A stretch of 64,000 nt of DNA from Flavobacteria bacterium BAL38 (GTDB lineage Bacteria; Bacteroidota; Bacteroidia; Flavobacteriales; Flavobacteriaceae). Of the stretch, positions 53,701-62,278 are shown piece after piece. Position 1 is the first letter of the stretch. Each line of letters opens with the position of its first letter. Position numbers and translations under genes: made by a program. The notes under the pieces were generated by a model. That model was not told the DNA's origin. It ran no database searches and was given only the letters and a program-made list of their open reading frames with translations. The stretch lies in NCBI GenBank assembly GCA_000169355.1, contig AAXX01000001.1, positions 248,001-312,000 of the forward strand. Reading direction: 5' to 3'.

Positions 53701-55112
53701 CATGACGATGGAAATGTTAATGACCAATTTGATAATACTCCATCATCAGATGCAATATTATCAACAACACGTAATGTCCATACACCATTTAATGCAGCAC
53801 CATTTAAAGCAGCAAACGAATTGGTTGAAGTATAAGTTTGGGGAATATAATAAGAACCTCCTGTTTCGCAAACTCCTGTATAAGCACATACTCCATTTAC
53901 TGTTGGTGGAGCTGCCGTTGTGCTTCCCACAGCAGTCCAAGAAGCTCCTCCTGTGTTAACTACTGAATATGTCGCAACACAACCAGGAACTCCATTAGTT
54001 GCTCCTGCTGAACAGGCGCCAAAATGACCTGGACCTACAGGAGCATGTTGATCAAACAGAATAACTTGTTCTCCTGTTGGTGATATTAAAATTATATCTA
54101 AATCTCCTGTGTAGGAATGTTCAATATCAAAAGATACTGTTGGATAACATCCTGCTACCATTGTTGCTCCTGGTGGGAACAAACCTGAAAAATCTAATTG
54201 TGAATTATAACTTGATCCAGAACCATCTGGTAAATTAATTGGTCCTGAAATAACAGAAGGTGTTGATTGTACTATAGTTTGAGAAAGTGCAGCTCCATTT
54301 AAAGTTACTGAATCACCACAATTTATAGCAACTGTAGCTGGAGACAATCCCGCAAAACTTGGTTCAGGCATAACCCTGACGACCCTTGTTACGGAATTTG
54401 CACTCAAACAACCTAAAGGGTCTGTTGTAAAAATATTGTTACGAACTCTCAATCGAACAAGATACAAACCACCTGTAGTAGGAAAAGTATGAGTTGTATT
54501 AGGAGTTGCTGTAATACTAGTAGTTCCATCACCCCAATCCCATTCGTATCGAACAAGCGCACCAGATGGTGTCGTTGAACTAGACGCATTGAATGCAACT
54601 GTAGTAGAACCTGGTGTAATTGAAGTTGAAGGACAAATATCTACAGTTGAAGCATCTACTAATGCAGCCGTAGGTGGAACACATGGTGTAACACAAGAAA
54701 TTGTTGAAGTCCATCCAGAATATTCAAAAAGTCCGTCTGAAATAAATCGAAAAGACAAACAACCGTCAGGACTTGTAGATGTGATTGTGAAAGGTACAGG
54801 TGGTGTTCCCATAAAAACATCTGCCCCAGTTCCTGAAGCACCTGCTGTGTTTCCTTGCCAAACTTCTAAATAATCATAACCATCCTCCGTATCAAATGCT
54901 GTAAAAGTAATTCTAATTTTATCACCCGGAGTAGATGGACAAAAAGTTATTGTACTATTTTGACTTGAACCATAAGTACCTGCACGATCTCTAAATGTTC
55001 CTGAGCATGTGCTAACGGTACCATTAGCACCATTTGGCATATTATACGTTTGTCCAAATGAAATAGCACTAACTATTAAAAAAACAATATTTAAAAAGTA
55101 ATTTTTCATCAT
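47727..55112 (-). CDS. Giant repetitive T9SS surface protein 1 (adhesin-like, type B sorting domain)
   Basis: 2461 residues. Signal peptide (MMKNYFLNIVFLIVSAISFG). CUB-like domain (about 25-140, DYLEVWQGNTAG), PKD domain (about 150-250, YEWDWGDGTTS), a proprotein-convertase P-like domain (about 300-470, YTGDLDIILISPTGEQVILF and GVWTLRVVDNIASDDG), then sixteen repeats of 79 residues (about 660-1915), PKD/Ig-like modules, and a C-terminal gliding-associated T9SS type B domain (YFTPNGDGINDTWNI, YIFDRYGKLLKQL, GWDGTHNQQLLPSTDYWF). Probably exported by T9SS and held on the surface as an adhesin. It starts 7 bp after the stop of the small secreted protein gene (55120-55506). Confidence 0.9.
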   Translation of the reverse strand: MMKNYFLNIVFLIVSAISFGQTYNMPNGANGTVSTCSGTFRDRAGTYGSSQNSTITFCPSTPGDKIRITFTAFDTEDGYDYLEVWQGNTAGASGTGADVFMGTPPVPFTITSTSPDGCLSFRFISDGLFEYSGWTSTISCVTPCVPPTAALVDASTVDICPSTSITPGSTTVAFNASSSTTPSGALVRYEWDWGDGTTSITATPNTTHTFPTTGGLYLVRLRVRNNIFTTDPLGCLSANSVTRVVRVMPEPSFAGLSPATVAINCGDSVTLNGAALSQTIVQSTPSVISGPINLPDGSGSSYNSQLDFSGLFPPGATMVAGCYPTVSFDIEHSYTGDLDIILISPTGEQVILFDQHAPVGPGHFGACSAGATNGVPGCVATYSVVNTGGASWTAVGSTTAAPPTVNGVCAYTGVCETGGSYYIPQTYTSTNSFAALNGAALNGVWTLRVVDNIASDDGVLSNWSLTFPSSCYANLLSETPDLTTATWTHTGAGPVIPAQSTTNTVVNNPGPSCPSPGPCVGNQLNNNINLGPFPTSGSFVYAFTVVDQYGCSYLRNVTVNVAPCSTCNLVLASPVSTTSQLLCLATTPITNIVYNYGGTATSATVTGLPAGVTANIAGGVITISGTPSVSGNFNYTVNTVGCTPNISLSGTINVVAPPAIPTISTTAPTCVASGSSTITNYSGALTYAFTPAGPTAGAGGVISGMTVGTSYTVTASNGSCTSLASASFTNLATLPIPVQPTISTTAPTCVASGSSTITNYSGALTYAFTPAGPTAGAGGVISGMTVGTSYTVTASNGSCTSLASASFTNLATLPIPVQPTISTTAPTCVASGSSTITNYSGALTYAFTPAGPTAGAGGVISGMTVGTSYTVTASNGSCTSLASASFTNLATLPIPAIPTISTTAPTCVASGSSTITNYSGALTYAFTPAGPTAGAGGVISGMTVGTSYTVTATNGGCTSVASASFSNAAQLPTPAVPTITSVAASCSAAGSSTISNYSASNTYAFTPAGPTVGVAGVISGMTVGTSYTVTATNGGCTSLASASFSNAAQLAAQPIPTITSVAASCSAAGSSTISNYSASNTYTFTPAGPTVGVAGVISGMTVGTSYTVTATNGGCTSVASASFSNAAQLPTPAVPTITSVAASCSAAGSSTISNYSASNTYAFTPAGPTVGVAGVISGMTVGTSYTVTATNGGCTSLASASFSNAAQLPTPAVPTITSVAASCSAAGSSTISNYSASNTYAFTPAGPTVGATGLISGMTVGTSYTVTATNGGCTSVASASFSNAAQLPTPAVPTITSVAASCSAAGSSTISNYSATNTYAFTPAGPTVGATGLISGMTVGTSYTVTATNGGCTSVASASFSNAAQLPTPVTPTITSVAATCSAAGSSTILNYSASNTYTFTPAGPTVGATGLISGMTVGTSYTVTATNGGCTSVASASFSNAAQLPTPAVPTITSVAASCSAAGSSTISNYSASNTYAFTPAGPTVGVAGVISGMTVGTSYTVTATNGGCTSVASASFSNAAQLPTPAVPTITSVAASCSAAGSSTISNYSASNTYAFTPAGPTVGVAGVISGMTVGTSYTVTATNGGCTSVASASFSNAAQLPTPAVPTITSVAASCSAAGSSTISNYSASNTYAFTPAGPIVGVAGVISGMTVGTSYTVTATNGGCTSLASASFSNAAQLPTPAVPAITSVAASCSAAGSSTISNYSATNTYAFTPAGPTVGATGVISGMTVGTSYTVTATYGGCTSVASASFSNAAQLPTPVTPTITSVAASCSAAGSSTISNYSASNTYAFTPAGPIVGVAGVISGMTVGTSYTVTATNGGCTSLASASFSNAAQLPTPAVPTITSVAATCSAAGSSTILNYSASNTYTFTPAGPTVGATGFISGMTVGTSYTVTSGNGFCTSLASIPFDNQDMGTPTITNISYSSNICSVSSTDIVLSSDIIGTTYTWSATVSNITGSYVTNGTEADINQIATLNNPETIGTITMTIIPYANGCDGTPRTIEITVNPNPVIESVSASDTAVCSGSNVHVDIVGNISGITYTWTAITSGVTVVGGTTSGTITAASTTTSIDLQVITSNPLVAGTIYFEVTAVRNGCTGNTLQSGVVTVNPNPGLPIPSPIKTICSEEGTDLIVDVSPLILGTELTWEVLTVVNVTGANPGTGVAPVTINDILTATTNTQGYVVYRVRSTLGDCQGGYTDYRVNVNPSPRPVLTDGNICITASGEVYQTYTLNTGLNDVDYDFEWFDSAGNIIPGATNSTLVVDEAGTYSVIATNWLTGCSSDPLLPSATAVVTETTPATTMTIVQSEYFSDNATITVTVTGGSGSIMYSLDEGSFQSSNVFTGVSAGEHLVTVIDTEGCTYMTQEVLIIDYPTYFTPNGDGINDTWNISGLNQADAKLYIFDRYGKLLKQLSATDGSNGWDGTHNQQLLPSTDYWFSLDYTENGVGKQFKAHFSLIR
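47747..48780. repeat. Near-identical 3' end shared with giant gene 2 (copy 1)
   Basis: This block and 55681-56714 differ at about 11 of 1034 positions by eye. It covers the C-terminal 340 or so residues, including the T9SS type B domain. Identity drops sharply at 48781-48860 and rises again further on, a mosaic pattern. Confidence 0.85.
49358..53132 (-). repeat. Sixteen tandem 237-bp repeats in giant gene 1
   Basis: Each unit encodes 79 residues, for example PTITSVAASCSAAGSSTISN, then YSASNTYAFTPAGPTVGVAG, VISGMTVGTSYTVTATNGGC and TSVASASFSNAAQLPTP. The first four (53132 downwards) are a variant with TTAPTCVASGSSTITNYSG; the other twelve are the SVAASCSAAG type. Each unit has two cysteines about 50 residues apart. 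Several neighbours are almost identical in DNA, pointing to recent unequal recombination. Confidence 0.92.
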
Positions 55113-55119
55113 TTCACTA

Positions 55120-55506
55120 CTATTTAATTGTTAATAATTTATTTTTCAATTTTTGATCAAAAACATATATATACCAAATTTCATTTAATGTGAAAATATT
55201 TTTAACTTTATCTGAAAGACTACCAACATAAGCAATTCCCTCTTTACAATATTTATAATAATCACCTAACTCCAATTTGTAATTTTCTAGTTCTTCAGTA
55301 GTTAAATCTTTTAAAACCTTTAAATCAGATTGAGAATAATTTACAACAGGTTTTGTATTATCTAACTTAAATGATAAATCATAAATAATTCTCTTCGAAC
55401 TAATTATAAAACCTGGAGGCAAATTATAATTATTTTCAATAGAATTTTGGGCATTAACTAGCGAAGAAGCTAATAAAACCAACACAAAAGCAAAAATATT
55501 TTTCAT
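55120..55506 (-). CDS. Small secreted protein preceding giant gene 1
   Basis: 128 residues with a signal peptide (MKNIFAFVLVLLASSLVNAQ). The mature protein (NSIENNYNLPPGFIISSKRI, DLKVLKDLTTEELENYKLEL, then IFTLNEIWYIYVFDQKLKNK) has no recognised domain and only one cysteine. It ends 7 bp before the start codon of the giant gene, so the two are almost certainly one operon. The second giant gene has an unrelated small secreted gene in exactly the same position. Confidence 0.8.
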   Translation of the reverse strand: MKNIFAFVLVLLASSLVNAQNSIENNYNLPPGFIISSKRIIYDLSFKLDNTKPVVNYSQSDLKVLKDLTTEELENYKLELGDYYKYCKEGIAYVGSLSDKVKNIFTLNEIWYIYVFDQKLKNKLLTIK

Positions 55507-55602
55507 TAGAAGTCTATTTTTTTACATTATTATTAACAATAATACAAAAAAAATTAACATAACAATAACACATTAACAGTTTTTTTGAAGTTGAACCGAA
55601 AA

Positions 55603-55640
55603 TAAAAAAAGAGAGGATTAATCGTATGATTAATCCTCTC
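55603..55640 (-). terminator. Terminator of giant gene 2
   Basis: Perfect 13-bp stem GAGAGGATTAATC / GATTAATCCTCTC (55611-55623, 55628-55640); on the minus strand it is followed by TTTTTTTATTTT. It lies 20 bp beyond the stop codon. Confidence 0.9.
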
Positions 55641-55660
55641 TTAAATGATATAATTTAAAA

Positions 55661-58600
55661 CTATCTTTTCAAAGTAAAATGGGCTTTAAATTGTTTTCCT
55701 ACTCCATTTTCTGTGTAATCTAATGAAAACCAATAATCTGTTGATGGTAACAATTGCTGATTATGCGTTCCATCCCAACCATTACTTCCATCTGTAGCAC
55801 TTAATTGTTTTAACAATTTACCATAACGATCAAAGATGTATAATTTAGCATCTGCTTGGTTTAATCCGCTAATATTCCATGTGTCATTTATTCCATCTCC
55901 ATTTGGTGTAAAATAGGTTGGGTAATCAATTATTAATACTTCTTGTGTCATATACGTGCAACCTTCTGTATCGATAACTGTTACTATATGTTCCCCTGCA
56001 CTAACTCCGGTGAATACATTTGATGATTGGAATGAACCTTCATCTAATGAATACATTATACTTCCTGAACCTCCAGTTACTGTTACTGTTATCGTAGCAT
56101 TATCACTAAAATACTCACTTTGAACAATAGTCATTGTTGTTGCTGGTGTAGTTTCTGTAACTACAGCTGTTGCAGATGGTAATAATGGGTCTGATGAACA
56201 TCCTGTTAACCAATTAGTTGCTATTACACTATAAGTTCCTGCTTCATCAACTACTAATGTTGAATTTGTAGCTCCCGGAATAATATTTCCAGCACTATCA
56301 AACCATTCAAAATCATAATCTACATCATTTAAACCTGTGTTTAATGTATAGGTCTGATACACTTCTCCTGATGCAGTGATACAAATGTTTCCATCTGTTA
56401 GTACTGGTCGTGGCGATGGATTTACATTCACTCTATAGTCGGTATAACCTCCTTGACAATCTCCTAAAGTAGATCGAACACGATAAATAGCATAACCTTG
56501 TGTATTTGTTGTAGCGGTTAAAATATCATTTATAGTAACTGGCGCTACGCCTGTTCCTGGATTAGCTCCTGTTACATTTACAACTGTTAATACTTCCCAT
56601 GTTAATTCTGTTCCTAGAATAAGCGGAGAAACATCAACTATTAAATCAGTACCTTCTTCACTACAAATAGTTTTGATTGGCGAAGGTATTGGCAATCCTG
56701 GATTTGGATTAACTGTTACTACTCCACTTGATAATGTGTTTCCAACACAACCATTTCGAACAGAGCTAACTTCAAAATAGATTGTTCCTGCTACTAGTGG
56801 ATTACTTGTTATTACTTGTAAATCAATCGATGTTGTAGTAGATGCAGCTGTGATTGTTCCAGAAGTAGTTCCTCCTACAACAGTTACACCACTTGTAATA
56901 GCTGTCCACGTGTAAGTTATTCCACTTATGTTCCCTACAATATCTACATGAACATTGTTGGTTGCATTAGTTGCAGAACAAACCGAGCTATCCGCTACGC
57001 TAACACTCTCAACTACTGGAATTGGATTAACCGTTATTGTAATTGGACTTGATGCAGCTCCATAACATCCATTTGCCATTGGAATAATAATCATAGTAAT
57101 GGTACCAATATTCTCAGCATCAGTTAATGTTGCAATTTGATTAATATTCGTTTCATCTCCATTTGTAGTTGTGCTATATGAACCTGTAATATTAGAAACT
57201 GTAGCACTCCAAGAATACGTAGTATTTGGTAAACTACTATTTAAAACAAAATCTAAAGTACTACCATCACAAATAGTATTTGTAACAGAGTAACTTAACA
57301 CAGGAAGACCTGTAATAGTTATTGAACCTGAAGCACTTGCTTGAGGATTACAACCACCAGAAGTAGTTATTGAATAGTTATAAACACCTCCAACATTTGC
57401 AGCTCCTGAAATTGTTACCAACCCAGTAGCAACATTATAATCATATGTAACTCCAGCTGGTAAACCTGTAACAACCACTCCAGTTGCTGTACCTGTTACT
57501 TGATATTGAATAGGATCAATCGTAACTCCAGCACATCTAGATTGACTATCTGTACCTGATGTAGAGATTAATGAAATAGTAGTATTTGCAAATAAATTTA
57601 CAACAGAACTTAAAACCAAGTTAGATGAACATATCCCATCAAATACACTTACCGTATTTATTGTTGTAGTTCCTGTAACTCCAGTAACATTTGCAAATCC
57701 AACTCCTGAAGCATTAATTGCAACAGTTTGTGTTGGATTTCCATTAACACTATACGTTACTTGTGTGTTAGGAGTAGCATTTATTGTAAATATAGCTGTT
57801 CCTCCTAAACATATTGGACCATTATTTGTAATGCTAACAATAGTTGGCTGTGGTAATATTGGAGATATTGTAAATGCTGCCGAATTTACCGATGAACAAC
57901 TTCCGTTGTTAGCAGCAACTTCATAACTTACACCAAATGTCATTCCTGATATTAATCCTGTACCATCAACTGTCGGTCCAACTGGTGTGAAATCATAAGT
58001 TGTTCCTGCTACATAATTGGTAATGTTAGCAAATCCTGCCGCTAAACATGTTGGTGCCGTTTCTGAAACTACTGGTACAACTGGTGTTACCAACATTGGT
58101 AAATTACTAAATTGTGCTGATAGCGTTGATGTACATGTAGCATTTGATGCTGTTACTTCGTATAAAGTATTTAAAGTCATGCCTGAAATTAATCCCAATG
58201 CATCAACTGTTGGTCCTGCTGGTGTAAATACATACGTTAATGCAACATCGTAATTACTGATTTCGCTAAAGCCATCTGCCAAACAAGTTGGTGCTGTTGT
58301 TGCAATTGTAGGTACAACTGGCGTTACTAAAACATCTTGAATTGTAAATGCTGCCGAATTTACTGATGAACAACTTCCGTTGTTAGCAGTAACTTCATAA
58401 CTAGTTCCAAATGTCATTCCTGATATTAATCCAGTAGCATCAACTGATGGTCCTGTTGGTGTGAAATCATAAGTCATTCCTGCTACATAATTTGTAATAG
58501 AAGCAAATCCTGCCGCTAAACATGTTGGTGCCGTTTCTGAAACTACTGGTACAACTGGCGTTACCAACATTGGTAAATTACTAAATTGTGCTGATACCGT

Positions 58601-61600
58601 TGATGTACATGTAGCATTTGATGCTGTTACTTCGTATAAAGTATTTAAAGTCATGCCTGAAATTAATCCCAATGCATCAACTGTTGGTCCTGCTGGTGTA
58701 AATACATAAGTTAATGCACCATCATAATTACTGATTTCGCTAAACCCATCCGCCAAACAAGTTGGCGCTGTTGTTGCTATTGTAGGTACAACTGGCGTTA
58801 CTAAAATATCTAGAATTGTAAATGCTGCCGAATTTGCTGACGAACAACTTCCGTTGTTAGCAGCAACTTCATAACTAGTTCCAAATGTCATTCCAGATAT
58901 TAATCCTGTGCCATCAACTGTTGGTCCAACTGGTGTGAAATCATAAGTCGTTCCTGATACATAATTTGTAATAGAAGCAAATCCTGCCGCTAAACATGTT
59001 GGTGCCGTTTCTGAAACTACTGGTACAACTGGCGTTACCAACATTGGTAAATTACTAAATTGTGCTGATACCGTTGATGTACATGTAGCATTTGATGCTG
59101 TTACTTCGTATAAAGTATTTAAAGTCATGCCTGAAATTAATCCCAATGCATCAACTGTTGGTCCTGCTGGTGTAAATACATACGTTAATGCAACATCGTA
59201 ATTACTGATTTCACTAAAACCATCTGCCAAACAAGTTGGCGCTGTTGTTGCTATTGTAGGTACAACTGGCGTTACTAAAATATCTTGAATTGTAAATGCT
59301 GCCGAATTTATTGATGAACAACTTCCGTTGTTAGCTGCAACTTCATAACTAGTTCCAAATGTCATTCCTGATATTAATCCTGTGCCATCAACTGTTGGTC
59401 CAACTGGTGTGAAATCATAAGTCGTTCCTGCTACATAATTTGTAATAGAAGCAAATCCTGCCGCTAAACATGTTGGTGCCGTTTCTGAAACTACTGGTAC
59501 AACTGGCGTTACCAACATTGGTAAATTACTAAATTGTGCTGATACCGTTGATGTACATGTAGCATTTGATGCTGTTACTTCGTATAAAGTATTTAAAGTC
59601 ATGCCTGAAATTAATCCCAATGCATCAACTGTTGGTCCTGCTGGTGTAAATACATAAGTTAATGCACCATCATAATTACTGATTTCGCTAAACCCATCCG
59701 CCAAACAAGTTGGCGCTGTTGTTGCTATTGTAGGTACAACTGGCGTTACTAAAATATCTAGAATTGTAAATGCTGCCGAATTTGCTGACGAACAACTTCC
59801 GTTGTTAGCAGCAACTTCATAACTTACGCCAAATGTCATTCCTGATATTAATCCGGTGCCATCAACTGTTGGTCCAACTGGTGTGAAATCATAAGTTGTT
59901 CCTGCTACATAATTTGAAATAGTAGCAAATCCTGATGCTAAACATGTTGGTGCAGTTTCTGAAACTACTGGAATTGATGGAACTGAAAGCGTTGCGGCAT
60001 TACTAAAAGCACTAGAATCTAATGATGTACAAGTACCATTACCCGCTGTAACTGTATAGCTAGTTCCGAATGTCATTCCAGATATTAATCCTGAAGCATC
60101 AACTGATGGTCCTGCTGGTGTAAATACATACGTTAATGCACCATCATAATTACTGATTTCGCTAAAGCCATCTGCCAAACAAGTTGGTGCTGTTGTTGCT
60201 ATTGTAGGTACAACTGGCGTTACTAAAATATCTAGAATTGTAAATGCTGCCGAATTTACCGATGAACAACTTCCGTTGTTAGCAGCAACTTCATAACTAG
60301 TTCCAAATGTCATTCCAGATATTAATCCTGTGCCATCAACTGTTGGTCCAACTGGTGTGAAATCATAAGTCGTTCCTGCTACATAATTTGTAATAGTAGT
60401 AAATCCTGATGCTAAACATGTTGGTGCCGTTTCTGAAACTACTGGAATTGATGGAACTGAAAGCGTTGCGGCATTACTAAAAGCACTAGAATCTAATGAT
60501 GTACAAGTACCATTACCCGCTGTAACTGTATAACTAGTTCCAAATGTCATTCCAGATATTAATCCTGAAGCATCAACTGATGGTCCTGTTGGATTAAATG
60601 TATAAATAAAAGCTCCATCATAATTTGTTATAGTACTAAATCCATCTACTAAACAAGTTGGCGCTGTAGTATCTATTGTTGGAACATCAGGAGTAAGTGA
60701 TATTGTAACCGTAGCTGTATTTCCTAAAGTTAAATCACAATTACCTAATTCTATTTCGTTTAAAGTTATAGTTACATCAGACGTGGCATTAGCTATAGTA
60801 ATTATAACACTACCAGAACCATCTAATGTTTCAAATTGAACCGGACTTCCATCTACTGTGTAAAAAACCGAAGCTCCTGCTGTACCTGACAATGTAAAAA
60901 CAGCATCTGCACCAGCACAAATTGGCCCATTAGCACTTAAAGAAGTAAACGTAGGATTCGGATTAATTGTAATAGTTCCGTTTAAAGTTAAATTTGGAGA
61001 ACAACCAATTGTTTCTACCGTATAGTTAAACGTACCTAATTCTGTAGGAGTACCGCTAATTGTTAAGACATTAGCAGCATAAACAACTGTTAATCCAAGT
61101 GGCAATCCTGTTACAGTTGCATCTGTAGCATCACCAGCGGTTTGATATGTAATGTCTGTTATGGCATCATTAAAACATATCGATTGATTTGCTGTTATTG
61201 CCGCCGAAGTTAAATCTATATCACAATCTGGGACTACACAATCTACAAATAAATCGAAAGTTGTAATTTCTCCACAAGAACCTGCATTAATTGAAACTAC
61301 TATAGTATTATCTACATTTGTTGTATAGTTAGCAGGATCTGTAATAACATCTCCTGTTACACCATCAATGAACACAAAAGTAAAACTTGCAGGATCAAAT
61401 GGCGCTACAAGATCATCTAAATAAGCTGTTAAATCAAAAATAGGATCACACTCCCCGGCCGGACTAGCGAATGGTCCGATATTATTATAAGGGACAACAC
61501 CTATAATATTAACCAATACATCATCAACCGCAATATCCGAACAACCCGGTCTTGTAACACTTACTGACCAAACTCCGTTTGCAGTTACAGTTGTTGTATT

Positions 61601-62272
61601 TGTTGGTGTAGTATATTGAAAAACACCATCTAAAAACCATGAATATACTGGTGAACCAGCAGCACTAGGTGCTTGAAGAAATGTCGCCGTAAGAGTTACA
61701 GTAGTTGTAGAACCACATAAAATTCGATCTGGACCTAAATCTACTCCACAAACTATACTACAACTTAACCCTCCAGTTCCTCCGGTTTGATTAAGAGTAT
61801 AAGTACCTGCTTGTCCCGAAAAATTAGTAACCAATAACATATAATATTGCCCTGCTACAGCACCAGCAATATTAACTTGTTCTGTAGCTGAACCTGAATA
61901 ACTACAATCTACTATATTAGGTGGACCTGTGTAAGCAGGAGAGTATAATGATAGATTATTACAGATATTATTTAATGTATTAAAAGGTCCCCATAAAATA
62001 AAATCTACGTCTATAGGATTTCCTCCGTTAGACGTTTGAAACAAAGTCATATCGATGTTTCCGGATGTTCCTACTTGCAAGTAGAACCATGCAGGATTTG
62101 GAGTTGAACCTAAACAACCTAAATTACCAAAACTAGGAGTACCAGTAACATTATTAAATGGTCCTTGATTTCCAGAACACATTGCTTGAGCCGAATCACA
62201 AGTTGGAGATGTTACTTGAGCAAAAGTAAAACTTAGACTAAGTAACAAAATTGATAATAAGAACTTTTTCAT
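55661..62272 (-). CDS. Giant repetitive T9SS surface protein 2 (adhesin-like, type B sorting domain)
   Basis: 2203 residues. Signal peptide (MKKFLLSILLLSLSFTFAQ). N-terminal domain (about 20-170) with NPAWFYLQVGTSGNIDMTLF and DVDFILWGPF, typical of large gliding and adhesin proteins of this family; Ig-like modules (to about 525); twelve 79-residue repeats that alternate between two types (about 530-1475); further PKD/Ig-like modules; and a T9SS type B C-terminal domain (YFTPNGDGINDTWNI) almost identical to that of giant 1. A surface adhesin is the likely role. It starts 6 bp after the small secreted protein gene at 62279-62692. Confidence 0.9.
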   Translation of the reverse strand: MKKFLLSILLLSLSFTFAQVTSPTCDSAQAMCSGNQGPFNNVTGTPSFGNLGCLGSTPNPAWFYLQVGTSGNIDMTLFQTSNGGNPIDVDFILWGPFNTLNNICNNLSLYSPAYTGPPNIVDCSYSGSATEQVNIAGAVAGQYYMLLVTNFSGQAGTYTLNQTGGTGGLSCSIVCGVDLGPDRILCGSTTTVTLTATFLQAPSAAGSPVYSWFLDGVFQYTTPTNTTTVTANGVWSVSVTRPGCSDIAVDDVLVNIIGVVPYNNIGPFASPAGECDPIFDLTAYLDDLVAPFDPASFTFVFIDGVTGDVITDPANYTTNVDNTIVVSINAGSCGEITTFDLFVDCVVPDCDIDLTSAAITANQSICFNDAITDITYQTAGDATDATVTGLPLGLTVVYAANVLTISGTPTELGTFNYTVETIGCSPNLTLNGTITINPNPTFTSLSANGPICAGADAVFTLSGTAGASVFYTVDGSPVQFETLDGSGSVIITIANATSDVTITLNEIELGNCDLTLGNTATVTISLTPDVPTIDTTAPTCLVDGFSTITNYDGAFIYTFNPTGPSVDASGLISGMTFGTSYTVTAGNGTCTSLDSSAFSNAATLSVPSIPVVSETAPTCLASGFTTITNYVAGTTYDFTPVGPTVDGTGLISGMTFGTSYEVAANNGSCSSVNSAAFTILDILVTPVVPTIATTAPTCLADGFSEISNYDGALTYVFTPAGPSVDASGLISGMTFGTSYTVTAGNGTCTSLDSSAFSNAATLSVPSIPVVSETAPTCLASGFATISNYVAGTTYDFTPVGPTVDGTGLISGMTFGVSYEVAANNGSCSSANSAAFTILDILVTPVVPTIATTAPTCLADGFSEISNYDGALTYVFTPAGPTVDALGLISGMTLNTLYEVTASNATCTSTVSAQFSNLPMLVTPVVPVVSETAPTCLAAGFASITNYVAGTTYDFTPVGPTVDGTGLISGMTFGTSYEVAANNGSCSSINSAAFTIQDILVTPVVPTIATTAPTCLADGFSEISNYDVALTYVFTPAGPTVDALGLISGMTLNTLYEVTASNATCTSTVSAQFSNLPMLVTPVVPVVSETAPTCLAAGFASITNYVSGTTYDFTPVGPTVDGTGLISGMTFGTSYEVAANNGSCSSANSAAFTILDILVTPVVPTIATTAPTCLADGFSEISNYDGALTYVFTPAGPTVDALGLISGMTLNTLYEVTASNATCTSTVSAQFSNLPMLVTPVVPVVSETAPTCLAAGFASITNYVAGMTYDFTPTGPSVDATGLISGMTFGTSYEVTANNGSCSSVNSAAFTIQDVLVTPVVPTIATTAPTCLADGFSEISNYDVALTYVFTPAGPTVDALGLISGMTLNTLYEVTASNATCTSTLSAQFSNLPMLVTPVVPVVSETAPTCLAAGFANITNYVAGTTYDFTPVGPTVDGTGLISGMTFGVSYEVAANNGSCSSVNSAAFTISPILPQPTIVSITNNGPICLGGTAIFTINATPNTQVTYSVNGNPTQTVAINASGVGFANVTGVTGTTTINTVSVFDGICSSNLVLSSVVNLFANTTISLISTSGTDSQSRCAGVTIDPIQYQVTGTATGVVVTGLPAGVTYDYNVATGLVTISGAANVGGVYNYSITTSGGCNPQASASGSITITGLPVLSYSVTNTICDGSTLDFVLNSSLPNTTYSWSATVSNITGSYSTTTNGDETNINQIATLTDAENIGTITMIIIPMANGCYGAASSPITITVNPIPVVESVSVADSSVCSATNATNNVHVDIVGNISGITYTWTAITSGVTVVGGTTSGTITAASTTTSIDLQVITSNPLVAGTIYFEVSSVRNGCVGNTLSSGVVTVNPNPGLPIPSPIKTICSEEGTDLIVDVSPLILGTELTWEVLTVVNVTGANPGTGVAPVTINDILTATTNTQGYAIYRVRSTLGDCQGGYTDYRVNVNPSPRPVLTDGNICITASGEVYQTYTLNTGLNDVDYDFEWFDSAGNIIPGATNSTLVVDEAGTYSVIATNWLTGCSSDPLLPSATAVVTETTPATTMTIVQSEYFSDNATITVTVTGGSGSIMYSLDEGSFQSSNVFTGVSAGEHIVTVIDTEGCTYMTQEVLIIDYPTYFTPNGDGINDTWNISGLNQADAKLYIFDRYGKLLKQLSATDGSNGWDGTHNQQLLPSTDYWFSLDYTENGVGKQFKAHFTLKR
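55681..56714. repeat. Near-identical 3' end shared with giant gene 1 (copy 2)
   Basis: Partner of 47747-48780 at a constant offset of 7934 bp. About 99 percent identical by eye, while the repeat regions and N-terminal domains of the two genes are clearly different. Confidence 0.85.
57848..60682 (-). repeat. Twelve alternating 237-bp repeats (six 474-bp pairs) in giant gene 2
   Basis: Unit A reads PTIATTAPTCLADGFSEISN followed by YDGALTYVFTPAGPTVDALG; unit B reads PVVSETAPTCLAAGFASITN followed by YVAGTTYDFTPVGPTVDGTG. They alternate A-B six times, so the unit of amplification is probably the 474-bp pair. Each 79-residue unit has two cysteines. Distantly alike to the repeats of giant 1 (shared ISGMT and GTSY motifs). 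Confidence 0.92.
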
Positions 62273-62278
62273 CTTTAA

